Shown: piece after piece, positions 46,377 to 57,777 of the stretch
Layout: every line of letters starts with the position of its first letter
How positions within the stretch are numbered: the first letter of the stretch is position 1
Assembly (NCBI RefSeq): GCF_964355755.1
Contig: NC_092674.1
Span: 13,027,001 to 13,091,000 of the forward strand
Reading direction: 5' to 3'
Origin: Antedon mediterranea
Taxonomy: Eukaryota > Echinodermata > Crinoidea > Comatulida > Antedonidae
DNA length: 64,000 nt
The notes under the pieces: generated by a model
The model's input: the letters and a program-made list of their open reading frames with translations, nothing else
What the model was told of the DNA's origin: nothing
The model's database searches: none
Translations under genes and position numbers: made by a program

Positions 46377-46760
46377 AAAGACTAGTGACACTAAGAAGGG
46401 CCCGAATGTGAAAGATGGCTTAAGATGTGAAGGACTAAAATCAGATAGACCCCAAGTAGTTATAGATAGTGTAGAAAATAAAATGGAGAAATGTACAATA
46501 CCAGGAAAATTAGAAGGACAGGATATAACTATGCTAAGAGACTCGGGATGTACCCAGTCAGCTTATAAGGAAAGTCTAGTGCCTAACAAATGTTACTTGC
46601 CAGGAAAATGGGTTACGGAGGCGATATTACCGTCCCCTTAGCTGAGGTAGCTATAGAAAGTAAGATAGTGACAGGAAAAGTGATTGTAGCCGTAATCGAA
46701 GGATTACAGAGGGACATGTTATTGGGTCATGATTTGGACCAGAATTGTGGGGAAACAATG
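46376..46760 (+). pseudogene. Retropepsin-like protease region, frameshifted
   Basis: Seen: ITMLRDSGCTQSAYKESLVP with a DSGC active-site motif (46540-46551), followed after a frame break near 46615 by GGDITVPLAEVAI and MLLGHDL, the second conserved block of retropepsins. It is continuous with the zinc-knuckle frame upstream and with the integrase ORF downstream. Confidence 0.7.
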
Positions 46761-48569
46761 GCTAAAGAAATGTTCGTCCTAACTAGGGAGCAAGCCAGAA
46801 TAGAAAATGATGTTAGAATACAAGACGAAATGATATTGTTAGGGAAAGATAGTAACTTTAAGCCGATAGAAGAGCCGCCTAAAGAAACTAATGTACAATT
46901 GTTGAAAACAACAAATGAAATGAATGACAACAAAGTAAATAAAACTAAGTGTTTAGATGATATGAATGGAACAGAAATGAATAATTTGTTTGACGAAAAT
47001 GAGGATAAAGCTAAAGATAAAACAGTCAAACATAAAACTTATGAACAACAGCACAAGCTGAACCTAACTAAACAAGAACTGATCAAATTGCAAACTAAGG
47101 ATGACTCACTCAAAGGAGTGTTTGACAGGGTAGTCCCTATAGAAGAAATAGGTCAGCATAGGGTATGTTTCTTTATGAGACAAGGTATATTGATGAGAAA
47201 TTGGAGTAGTATTAAAGATAAGAATAACCAAGTGGAACAGATTGTATTACCCACTCAGTGTAGACAGGGTGTATTACACTTAGGTCATAATGTGCCATTT
47301 GCAGGTCACATGGGTGTTGAGAAAACTAAAAGTAGGGTCCTGAACCAATTCTATTGGCCAGGTATATTTAAAGATGTGGTAGTCTATTGTAAAGTCTGTA
47401 AGGAATGGCAAAATGTAGATAAGGGTAAAAGTAAAAGGAAACATACTTTGATACCATTACCAATTATAAGTACACCATTTAAACGTATAGCGATAGACAT
47501 TGTTGGACTCTTATCTAGAACAAGCCGTAATAACAAATATATGCTTACTATAATTGACTATGCTACGAGATATCCGGATGCTATCCCGTTACCCAATGTT
47601 AGAGCTGAAACAGTAGCCAGGGCTCTAATAGAAGTCTTTACTAGAGTAGGATTACCCGAAGAGATTGTACATGATCAAGGAACTAATTTCATGTCTTCAA
47701 TTATGCAATCTATATGTAGTATGTTGGGGATTAATCAATTAAAGACTACAGTGTACCACCCCCAAAGCAATGGGCTTGTTGAAAGATTTCACGGTACATT
47801 GAAAAATATGATAAGGACACTTACAGTTAAGCAAAGAAAAAATTGGGATAACTACATACCCCCCTTTCTGTTTGCATACAGAGAAGTTCCTAGTAAAGCG
47901 ACGGGCCATTCACCTTTTAAATTGCTTTATGGTAGAGAGGTGAGGGGACCCTTGAGTTTACTCAAAAGTAATTGGGTAGAAGATGAAGAAACATCTACTG
48001 ATGTTATCAAATACATGTTAGACATAAGAGAAAAAATGGAGGTATTAATGAAAGATGCTAATGTAAACAAACTTGAACAACAAGAAATTATGTCCCACAA
48101 TTATAACAAGAATGCTATTGATAGAGAATTTGTAGAAGGGGACAAAGTGTTGATATTCCTTCCAGTAGGAAATAGTAAGTTAGACAGTAAATGGCAAGCC
48201 CCCTTCACTGTTACAAAAAAGGTCAATGATGTAAATTATGAAATATACATAGGAGGTAGAAGAAAAGAAAAACACATTCTACATGTTAATATGTTAAAGA
48301 GATGGTATGATAAAGTAGAAATAAGTAAAGATGGTTATTATGTAGTAACAAATGTTCAGTCGATAGAAGAAGTAGACTTAAATGAAACAGTCCATGACAA
48401 TGAGTTAGATAGTGAAATAGACATAGGATTGTCTTATCATCAATCAAAAACATGGAGAGATGTTAACGTTAGTAGTAATTTAAATGATACACAAACTAAA
48501 CAATTAACAGAATTGTTAAAGTACCAACAGAATGTATTCTCGGATGTACAAGGTAGAACTCACTTTTAG
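46760..48569 (+). CDS. Gmr1-like integrase
   Basis: Seen: part of a 659-codon ORF (46590-48569). After a Lys/Asn/Asp-rich linker come an HHCC zinc finger (HLGHNVPFAGHMGVEKTK ... CKVC) and an integrase core with catalytic D in RIAIDIVGLL, D in EEIVHDQGTNFMS and E in PQSNGLVERFHGTLK. GHSPFKLLYGR and a small C-terminal barrel (WQAPFTVTKKV...) follow. It inserts element DNA into the host genome. It sits upstream of RT, the reverse of most Gypsy elements. The ORF ends TTTTAG, and RT continues in the -1 frame. Confidence 0.9.
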
Positions 48570-49858
48570 TGACACATGAAATTAAGACTAATGGTGAAAT
48601 GCCTATAAGGCATAGGGCATATAGAACGCCCCAAGCATTAAAGGGTAAATTGAAAGAGGAATTAGATAGTATGTTGGCTATGGGTATAATAGAACCTACA
48701 GTTAGTGCCTATGCTGCACCTATTATTGCCCTGAAGAAAGGCCAGAATCAAATTAGAATGGTGACAGATTTTAGATCACTAAATAAGACTACACAATTTG
48801 ACCCTTATGTTATGCCTCGCATAGACGAAATGTTGGATGAGGTATCATCCGCAATATACATAACTACGTTAGATCTAACTAAAGGATTTCACCAGGTGCC
48901 TCTGGATCCTAAGACCAAAGACAAATCAGCATTTATTACACAATTTGGACAGTATTGTTACAATGTACTTCCATTTGGTATGCAAAATAGCTCTAGTACT
49001 TTCCAAAGATTAATGGATAAGGTATTACAAGGTACTGAGGGATATGCTAAGGCATATATAGATGACATATGTATTTATAGTCAAACTTGGAAAGATCATA
49101 TTTTTTATTTGAATGATGTATTAGAAAGATTAAGTAGTGCTGGATTGACAGCAAAGCCTTTGAAATGTAAAATTGCCTATGCACAGGTAGAATTTCTGGG
49201 GCATAAGATTGGTAATGGAGAAATTAGACCCATGATTGATAAGGTTGAGGCTGTGGAAAAGTTCCCCAGACCTTTGTCTAAGAAACAAGTCCGATCATTT
49301 CTCGGATTAACTGGCTATTACAGAAAATTTGTACAGAACTATGCCGATATGGCTAAGCCATTGATTGATTTAACTTTAAAGAGTAAAAGTAATACCATTA
49401 AGTGGAATGAACAATGTGAAAATGCCTTTGTAACTTTAAAGAAACGACTTACTGATGATAATGTATTAAAAGCCCCAAATTTTGATAAGATGTTTATAGT
49501 GCAAACCGATGCCTCAAATTATGGCATATGTGCAGTGCTGAGCCAAATAGATGGTGAGGGTAATGATTATCCCATTGTGTACTTAAGTAGAAAGTTATCC
49601 GTACATGAGCAGAGATATTCTGTGCCAGAAAAAGAGTGCCTCTCTATTGTTTGGGCTATCAATAAACTTAAGTATTATCTGTATGGTTGTGAATTTCAAG
49701 TTCATACTGACCACCAGGCATTGAGATGGATGGACTCAATGAAGGGTGCCAATGTTAGACTTATGAGATGGGCTCTGTTTTTACAAGGATATAAATTTAA
49801 AGTTATTTACAAGAAAGGATCATTAAATGGAAATGCAGATGGACTAAGCCGTGCATAA
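48569..49858 (+). CDS. Gmr1-like reverse transcriptase and RNase H
   Basis: Seen: 429 codons with a Gypsy-type RT start (YRTPQALKGKLKEELDSMLA), LPFGMQNSSSTFQRLMD, catalytic AYIDDICIYSQ, FLGHKIGNGEIRP and SFLGLTGYYRKFV. An RNase H part has VQTDASNYGICAVLSQ, PEKECLSIVWA, VHTDHQALRWM and a final KGSLNGNADGLSRA. No chromodomain or integrase follows; the stop lies about 100 bp before the 3' LTR. The frame opens exactly at the integrase stop (TTTTAGTG), without an ATG until four codons in, so it needs a -1 frameshift or is the product of an indel. Confidence 0.93.
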   Translation: MTHEIKTNGEMPIRHRAYRTPQALKGKLKEELDSMLAMGIIEPTVSAYAAPIIALKKGQNQIRMVTDFRSLNKTTQFDPYVMPRIDEMLDEVSSAIYITTLDLTKGFHQVPLDPKTKDKSAFITQFGQYCYNVLPFGMQNSSSTFQRLMDKVLQGTEGYAKAYIDDICIYSQTWKDHIFYLNDVLERLSSAGLTAKPLKCKIAYAQVEFLGHKIGNGEIRPMIDKVEAVEKFPRPLSKKQVRSFLGLTGYYRKFVQNYADMAKPLIDLTLKSKSNTIKWNEQCENAFVTLKKRLTDDNVLKAPNFDKMFIVQTDASNYGICAVLSQIDGEGNDYPIVYLSRKLSVHEQRYSVPEKECLSIVWAINKLKYYLYGCEFQVHTDHQALRWMDSMKGANVRLMRWALFLQGYKFKVIYKKGSLNGNADGLSRA

Positions 49859-49960
49859 ATAATATTATAGAGGTGTTATTAGTAGATAGTTTAAAGTAAA
49901 ATGGTTTTAAATGTTAAATTTTTGGAAAGATTGACACAATCTTTTTCCCAAAAAGGGGAA

Positions 49961-50362
49961 TGTCATATTATTGATGTTGTGATTCTCTGTGTTTAGAGAA
50001 GGATGCTTTAGACCAGGTCCGCCTTAATTAGCCAATCAAAATCGCATAAGTTTTGGAGGGAAAATGTTATCCTCCTCTGAAGCCAAAAATTTGCATATCC
50101 AGTATAAAAGTGGAATGTAATAGATATTAGGGGAGAAGAGAGAATAAGATCAGAGTAGATAAACGGAAAGATGATAAAGAAAATATTAAGGCTTGACTGG
50201 TAGTGGTAGAAAGATGTATTAATCGAATTACAAGGAATAAAAGTTCTAGTTGAGTTAAATATACTTTTTGTATGAGTTATCATTCAGTGACTGTGTACGT
50301 CGCGTGGAGTTATATATATACGCCTGAGAAAGCTCGGAACCAACTAAAATAAATTCACTACA
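49961..50362 (+). repeat. 3' LTR
   Basis: Seen: 402 bp, same ends as the 5' LTR, with one extra 7-bp block in the ATAGATATTAGGGG region and two substitutions. It is preceded by the purine tract AAAAGGGGAA (49951-49960) and followed by the target duplicate ATTGG. Confidence 0.93.
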
Positions 50363-50480
50363 ATTGGAAATAAGGATTTGATCGAATCGACTTTAGATTT
50401 GCAAGTAACAGAGAAGCATTTCTTTTGTCCGTTGTCAGATGGTTATTGAATCTTTGTTGTTGATTTCTCCTAATACTTAT

Positions 50481-50868
50481 TGTAGTGAATATTAAGTTGG
50501 TTCCGAGCTTTCTCAGGCGTATATAACTCCACGCGACGTACACTGTCACTGAATGATATCTCATACAAAAAAAGTATATTTTACTCAACTAGAACATTTA
50601 TTTCTTGTCAATCGATTAATACATCTTTCTACCAGTCAAGCCTTTTTTTCTTTAACATCTATCCGTTTATCTACTTTGATCTTATTTTCTCCTCTCCTTA
50701 ATCTCTATTATTACATTCTAATCTTATACTGGACATGCAAATTTTAGGCTTCAGAGGAGGATAACATTTTCCCTCCAAAGTTATACGATTTTGATTGGCT
50801 AATAATATTAGGCGGACCTAGTCTAAAGCATCCTTAAATAAACACAGGGAATCAGAACATAAATACTG
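50481..50868 (-). repeat. Older solo LTR of the same family, reversed
   Basis: Seen: starts TGTAGTGAATATTAAGTTGG, the inverse of the LTR 3' end, and runs to CAGGGAATCAGAACATA near 50868, matching the LTR 5' end in reverse. It has many substitutions and small indels relative to the young LTRs. It lies only ~120 bp from the young element in the opposite orientation, with no internal region: a recombination remnant of an earlier insertion. Confidence 0.85.
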
Positions 50869-52059
50869 TATTATGAAACACTCAATGTATTTATTTCTTT
50901 CATGAATGTTAACAGTTTGTCTTAAATGAAAGTTAAATTGAATTTGAATTGTGTGTTTATTGTATTAACAATTTTCTCTAGTTTTCGTATTAATTTGTTT
51001 AAAATAAATCTTATGAGGGTTAGTTTTATAGGAACAATAATACTATTTTAATTTGTTTTGGACATTAGTGCAATTAAAGCGTAATTAATTCAGCAATTGT
51101 CATATTCCATTTAGGAATACTACGTCATGTAAATGACTAGAATGTTCTCATGGTTGTATCGCGGCGCTTTTCCACGTATCATTTAATCGCATCCCGTCCT
51201 ATTACTATTGAAACCGAATTGAAACAACATGATAAAAAGCTTGTATGTTAGTCACAAAATGCCAAGGTACATTAAACTATTTGTTGTATTAATTTAGATA
51301 CACAAATAAAAATATGAAATCATAAGAAGAAACATTCGGGAATTACATATCGTGATCTTAGAAATTATATTTATGACTAATGTGTCTATTTTAATATTTG
51401 AAGTAACCTTTTCTTTATATTATGTCATTTGAACAATTGAATAGAACATGAACTCAGTACTTATGGATTTTAACACACGAAGCCTCTACATTTGCAATCG
51501 AACATTTTACCGGCACAAACGAAGAAAATTGAAAAAGTTAACATTTGCTGAAATGTTAGCAAAACAAGCCATGTGTCTTAGAAAAGATAGTATTAAGGGC
51601 TTTTATTTTCTGATGTCATCGGTAGACTTTTAACATTCGGCGGTAAAGTTACTTCTGAGTTCGTTATCACTTTGCGATTTCCTTGTTGCAACTACAACTT
51701 CGCTTTAGTTACAATAAAACACCTGTACAAAACGCGTGAACATGTACATTTGAACGTGGCATGTACATTTGATATACATTTGAGTCAAGATAATCCATGT
51801 TTCTCTCTTTAAACGTCAAAATGAACTAATTTATATTAATTATACTGTATAATACTATGGTTTGGCTATTTAATATTATTGTGACTCAGACTGTTTATAA
51901 CTTAATGAAGAAATGGCTCATAATGTTTAATATTTATTTTATTATATGCTTTAAGTCGTCCTAGGTAGCATGGATTTGTCTCTGAGAGATCATGTCAAAC
52001 CAACCTCGCACTGCTTCTTGCTACATCATACGATGCAATTAACAGCAAGAAGCAGTGCG

Positions 52060-52345
52060 ATGTGATTTACACTTATTTCTCTAAGGCTTTTGATTCCGTT
52101 TCCCATGATTTGCTTATTTTTAAACTTTCAAAATTTGATTTATCCGGTTCACTTTTAAGTTAGTTTAAACTAACTAACTAACTAACTAATAGACAACAGC
52201 GTGTTGTCATTGGGGGAGAGACATCTGATTGGCTCCCTGTGTTATCGGGCGTTCCGCAGGGCTCGATCCTGGGCCCGCTTTTGTTTAATTTATTTATCAA
52301 CGATCTTCCTTTAAAATTATATCGTATTAATCCATTCTGATCACT
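52060..52345 (+). pseudogene. Non-LTR reverse transcriptase fragment
   Basis: Seen: FSKAFDSVSHDLLIFKL (RT motif A region), a disrupted stretch with a CTAA microsatellite-like run (52165-52186), then [19 protein letters not shown] and [20 protein letters not shown] (motif B region). It is cut off before the FADD motif. The preceding 51990-52055 segment contains an inverted pair around GCAAGAAGCAGTGCGA. Confidence 0.75.
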
Positions 52346-52489
52346 CTTAAGACTTGTTGACACCTAATTGTTTACATAGACTATACCCCACTTCAAGTAT
52401 TATTACATTATAATAATTATTACCTATCCACGTTCTATCACCATATTAAATAATTTGTCATTGTTTAAAGAAAACATTAATCATGATGT

Positions 52490-54770
52490 TTTTAAAGTGT
52501 AATCAGTGCTACTAAGCGCCTTTGATGTTTACATTGGTAGTTAACTACTGCAATACAAATAACTACTTATCAATATAAGTGTATGCAAGTTACTTTTTGG
52601 TAACTTAAAATTAATTGTCATAAACAGGTTGTTAAATGATACTGGTATGTACTTTTGTGTCTAATTTATCCAAAACAATATTATTTAAATTATAAACTTT
52701 TAATATTAAATCATTGGACAGTTTTGTGTGATATGTGTAATGTACTTTCTAATTTAAAACAAAAAAAAAATAAGTATGAAAGCAAACATAACAACAAACA
52801 ATGATTACTAGTTTCCCGAATAATTGTTGAATTAAACTAAAATTTGAACTCAACCATCACCGTGATGATATCGGGATATCCACGTTAACGCACATAGTGT
52901 AACAAACATCTTGAAATACACTCATACTCTATGACCTGAAAAAATGTATAGTGCTGAATTATGTCTCATGTGTCATACAGTACTAAGTGCGAATAACCAA
53001 TAAAGTAGTGTTTTTTTTCAATTCATTTAATTTGATATTTTTCTTGATAGTATAATATTCAATTGTTTGGTTTATATCACTGTTATGAGTCCAGGTAAGC
53101 ACAACTGTGACATCTATTGTCTATAAACGTCTATAAATTTCAAGTCCTTTATTGTCTGACTTCGTTTTGAATGAAGTTATAGGCCTTCAAATTCAAATGT
53201 CAAATGAATACTAATATTGGTGTCCTTTCTACATGATCTCAAGCTCTTCCGCTAGTCACCTAATCGACCAAAAATAATGGTATGCATACAGGGAGTCATG
53301 TCAGGAATAAACAATGTAAGTCGCTTATTACGAAGATGGACCTATTTCATTATGTAACTGCTGTTGTCACTATCATGTTATTTACGTAAATAATTTGTAA
53401 TCATGATGTTTTTAAACACATGATGTTTTTAAAGTGTTTTTATAGTGCTGAATTATGTCTATGTGTCATACAGTACTAAGTGCGAATAACCAATAAAGTA
53501 GTGTTTTTTTTTTCGTAAAGAAAACAATTCATTTAATTTGATATTTTTCTTGATAGTATAATATTCAATTGTTTGGTTTATATCACTGTTATGAGTCCAG
53601 GTAAGCACAACTGTGACATCTATTGTCTATAAACGTCTATAAATTTCAAGTCCTTTATTGTCTGACTTCGTTTTGAATGAAGTTATACAGTAGGCCTTCA
53701 AATTCAAATGTCAAATGAATACTAATATTGGTGTCCTTTCTACATGATCTCTAGCTCTTCCGCTAGTCACCTAATCGACCAAAAATAATGGTATGCATAC
53801 AGAGAGTCATGTCAGGAATAAACAATGTAAGTCGCTTATTACGAAGATGGACCTATTTCATTATGTAACTGCTGTTGTCACTATGATATTATTTACGTAC
53901 ATAATTTGTATAATTAATGTTTATCTATTGTGTAATCAGTTATGTTTTCTGATTGAACTTAACTGATTTTAAATCAATGGGAGCTCATCAGTTATATACA
54001 TTATAATCATTTCAGATTTGACAAAATAATTAAAACTGATTACTTTCCGATTATCAGAAAGCTTAAATGTGTTAATATTTACATAAACAATGGTACGAAG
54101 ACGTAAACTTACTGTGAGCTTCTGCATGTAATATATACTATTAAGATGCTAATTATGCCTATTTCAAATAACAGTTCGGAGTAGTTGGATTTTGTTGCTT
54201 ATGTTCGAAATTGTCTTTTATTTCAAACTCACAAAAACGGGCAATGAAAATTTCGTTATTAAAAACATTATTTAAAGCTTATTCAGTATAGTTAAATTAT
54301 TCATTTATTTATATGTGTTGTTCTATTTTTTTTCTTTTTACTTGGTTAGATAAAACATGTTAGTGATAAAATGCTAATATTCTAGTTAACATTCTTCATT
54401 TAATGATATTCCCACAAATTGCACTGTTTATGTATACTTAAATAGGACGGTAGCTCTTTTCGTATATTTGTTGCTGTTAGGATAATAAATATTTCACTTC
54501 AAAAACTTTCCAAAAATAGTGTTACACAACAATGACAACGTGTCGCCATAAAGCAAATATTCAATTCACAGGAATTCAGTACATTATTGTTTTATATTAT
54601 TGTAATTCGATGTTTTCCTCATTTTTACTATTAGTAATGCCAATTATTATCCTATTGGAAAAAAGGGTTTAGTCGAGTCAACTTTAGATCTGCAAGTGAC
54701 AGAGAAGCTTTTCTCTTGTCCGATGTCAGGTGGTGATTGAATCTGTGTTAAAAGTTTTTAATAAAGCATT
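52490..54770. repeat. Duplicated intron block C, with a 494-bp internal tandem duplication
   Basis: Seen: CAGTGCTACTAAGCGC (52506) and following sequence match block A at 35320. GTGCTGAATTATGTCT recurs at 52951 and 53445, and the ~494 bp between are repeated nearly exactly (52951-53444, 53445-53937), so this tandem duplication is recent. No ankyrin exon is present at the expected place just upstream of 52490, where a LINE fragment lies instead. Confidence 0.7.
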
Positions 54771-54949
54771 TATTAGATTTTCGTAATACTTTACGTCACC
54801 TTTCATAGGTATTAAAATAAATGTCATTTTAATATGCATTTTCGACTTACAGTATATTCAATATATTTCATTCTTGTGTTTGATTTGTTTAGTCTGTAAA
54901 TCAACAATGTAATTATTATTACTCTGAAAGGGTCTTACGTGACAAGTTT

Positions 54950-55077
54950 TTTTATCTTCTAGTATTGATCCTATTATGGTTTCTTTATATCAATTCTATT
55001 TTTATCTTTTTACTATTTGTTTGTCATACTGAGCCATTTATGAAATAAATGTTGTTGAATTAAATTGATTTGAATGA
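54950..55077 (+). repeat. LINE 3' end fragment
   Basis: Seen: a T-rich segment ending GAAATAAATGTTGTTGAATT, then AAATTGATTTGAATG, resembling the short-repeat tail of non-LTR elements. No coding part. Confidence 0.35.
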
Positions 55078-55549
55078 ATATTATTATGAATAGTTTGTCT
55101 TGAATGCAATTTAATTTGAATTGCATGTTTATTGTATTAACATTTGTCTGTAATTGCAGTATTAATTTGTTTAAAATGAATCTTATGAGTGTTTTACAGA
55201 AACAATGGTACTTCCTATTAGTAGTAGGACTAGTATTGTCGAGGATGCCATTCCATTTTCAGATTGTTATTTGTAAATTAAAGTGCAATTAACCCAGCAA
55301 TTGTCATATTTCATTTAGAGTAGTACATCCTGTACGTATAATGTTTCCTATTATGTCATACAGTAATTAATCATGAATTATTCATGATTTCTGCACACGT
55401 TTGTCCTGGAAAAAAAAATTACGCGTCCTGTACGTATAAATCTACTTTGACAATACTTTTGCTTTTGATTCCAGAAGCGTTTTCCTTTCCGAAAGAAAGC
55501 GGAGTTATAATCGTTACCTGTGAAAGCATGGAATCCAATAAGGGATGAT

Positions 55550-56002
55550 TTATGCGCTTTTGTTTGACACTAGTACACAGCGAATAAGCTCAATCAATCT
55601 GGTCTTGTTTTTGCCGTTGGCAAGAAAATTGTTGAATTCGCGGGGCAACTTTGATATTGTTGAGCTTACAATTACCTTTGGTGCAATACCGTCTCTATTT
55701 CTCTCCAACAGACTTAATGCTTTTTGGCAAGTACCGGTATGCATCGGCAACAATATCAACACGCGTGTATCCTTTAGGGATGCTGTTGAAAACCTTTACT
55801 GCAAGATCCTCGTACGTATCAGGGTAAGATGTAAATGTTCTGATTAATGCCATCAAGTCAACAACATAGGCAATGACAGTAGCCTTTGCTGGCAGTTCTC
55901 GACCAGGATCCATAACATCTGTTGAACTTTTTTCGATGAGAATTTCCATTAGAGGACACTTTTCTGGGTTGTTCGTCTTGTCCCATCTACATTAGCCAGG
56001 CT
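55550..56002 (-). pseudogene. Uncharacterised multicopy protein family, C-terminal piece
   Basis: Seen on the minus strand: SLANVDGTRRTTQKSVL continues the interrupted frame. A small indel then shifts to MEILIEKSSTDVMDPGRELP, VVDLMALIRTFTS, DLAVKVFNSIPKGYTRVDIV, and a second shift near 55730 leads to RNRDGIAPKVIVSSTISKLP and a stop at about 55550. At least two frame breaks plus the insertion make it a pseudogene. The 9-bp direct repeats around the insert (GTCCCACTA / GTCTCGCTA) explain how the two halves fit. Confidence 0.55.
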
Positions 56003-56011
56003 TAGCGAGAC

Positions 56012-57768
56012 GCGATTTTTTTTTTCGTACATAAGTTGGGGACCCCTCATGAAACGTCACAAAATACACATGAATAATTCATCAGTTAAATTTGTTGTTC
56101 CGTGTGCATCCAAGCGTATAGCAACAAGTGATATTACAACTGCGATACGATTCTTCCTAGGCCTAGCATTCACGTGATTGCCTTGGCGCACTCTTCACAC
56201 ACACACTACCACTACCGTATTTTCCGGAGTATAGGTCGAGACTTTGTGGGAAAATTTTAATTGCAAAATCGGGGGGTCGACTTATACTCCGACCATGCGA
56301 TTTTTGAAAAAAATCAAGCGGAAAAAATTCGTTCAAAAGCCGTCAGCTGTCAAGGCCTAGCAAGGTCAGTGGCCTATCATCAATCACTCACAGGAGTTTT
56401 CAATTTAATAATAATACCTACATTGTACAAAATAATACAACTCCAACAAGTACTGGTGGTACAAGAACTATTAATATATAACACAGATTAATGTTGATGT
56501 TTATATTACGCTTTTATTAAAATAATTAAGAATAAATAGTTTTCGTTTGTGTTTCATATGCTTCGTATTCACTCGCGAAAACATCGTAACACACACCACA
56601 AACGAACTACACGATGTTGGAATGTCCATGCAGCATGTTTGTTATTGCGCGATATTTTGATCTATACACATGCGCAGTTTGTTTGTTTGTTCGTAATTAC
56701 AATTACTGCGCATGTCTATTCATAAAATAAATTCTCCTCAGTCCGGCGCGTGTACATTTACAGATAACGCGATTTACAACTACTCGCCTGTACAATTTAA
56801 TAAGCCTCCTAACGAAAAACTCGTTTTAACTTATTCGAGTGACGCGAAAAAACATCGCTGATGGCAAGTACTGTAACGCTACATCGCTGTCATTTATTAT
56901 AGGCTGGCGAAGACGGCGGCGAAGCCGTTGTGATTACGTCCGTCCGATATTGATTAGGCCTACACTTTAATAATTGTATAAACAAACAACCACATTTCAT
57001 ACATTTCTAGCCTTCTTTGAACTTTAAAGTAAGTTGTGTTATTAGCCGATTTTGGGGGTCGACTTATATTCAGGTCATACCAAAATCAACGATATTCTAG
57101 GTCAAAGTTGGGGGTCGACTTATACTTGGGGTCGACCTATACTCCGGAAAATACGGTATGCAAAATGTGTCGAGACTAATCGACAGCTAGGCAAGACACA
57201 TTCAACTAAGTAGTATTGGTCATACCCCAAAGAAAGTTTAGACACACGAGAATAAAGAATGTGTATAATTTTGTGTACTGTATTTTTTTAATTCTGTAAT
57301 ATTTTATTATCAAACAATTTGCATGTACTCAAAGGATGAACACGAGAATAAATTTTGTGTAATGTAATTGTTTAATTTTGCTGACTTATTACTCGGAGTA
57401 CCTAACACACACCCACACAGACTACTAGAATAGACACAAGCTTTAGAGACTAATTAGGCCTAATAGTATTAATAGAAACTATAATTTTAACACGTAATTC
57501 TTTAGTAATAAATTCTATTAAAAAAAAACCAAAAACTAAAGACAGATTATTTTGACAATCCACACAAAACGCCGCTATTCTTTTATGAAATCGCACGCCG
57601 CAAAAACATAGTGGAGAATCGCCTAGGCCTAGAATCGTATCGCAGTTGTTCTTGTTGCTATACGCTTGGGTGCACACGGAGCAAGACAATTTAACTGATG
57701 AATTATTCATGTTTATTTTGTGACGTTTCATGAGGGGTCCCCAACTTATGTACGAAAAAAAAAATCGC
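56012..57768. mobile_element. Mutator-like non-autonomous element, copy 1 (with nested insert)
   Basis: Seen: long terminal inverted repeats starting GCGATTTTTTTTTTCGTACA and extending inward past GACGTTTCATGAGGGG. They are flanked by TAGCGAGAC (56003-56011) and TAGTGGGAC (57769-57777), a 9-bp duplication with two mismatches. Long inverted repeats with 9-bp duplications are the signature of Mutator-like elements. No transposase. It carries a 942-bp element at 56215-57156. Confidence 0.75.
56215..57156. mobile_element. TA-flanked CCGTATTTTCCGG element, nested
   Basis: Seen: CCGTATTTTCCGGAGTATAG at the left and its inverse at the right, flanked by TA (56213-56214, 57157-57158). GGGGGTCGACTTATA-type subterminal repeats occur on both sides. 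No coding ORF. Copy 2 of the host element (62251-63221) lacks it at the equivalent place, which gives an empty-site comparison. Confidence 0.8.
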
Positions 57769-57777
57769 TAGTGGGAC

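Larger units (their letters stand above)
44706..50362 (+). mobile_element. Gmr1-like Ty3/Gypsy LTR retrotransposon, young
   Basis: Seen: LTRs at 44706-45100 and 49961-50362, the 5-bp target duplication ATTGG (44701-44705, 50363-50367), a primer-binding-site-like TGGTGACAGCGG directly after the 5' LTR and a polypurine AAAAGGGGAA before the 3' LTR. The LTRs differ by two substitutions and one 7-bp indel, so insertion was recent. The order is gag, protease, integrase, then reverse transcriptase/RNase H. Integrase before RT is the arrangement described for Gmr1-like Gypsy elements of deuterostomes. Five reading-frame breaks lie inside. It is in antisense orientation to the ankyrin exons. Confidence 0.92.

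Noticed and set aside
57450-57731. 93-codon minus-strand ORF with several cysteines
   Set aside because: It lies in the non-coding interior and inverted repeat of the Mutator-like element, and copy 2 does not keep the frame.
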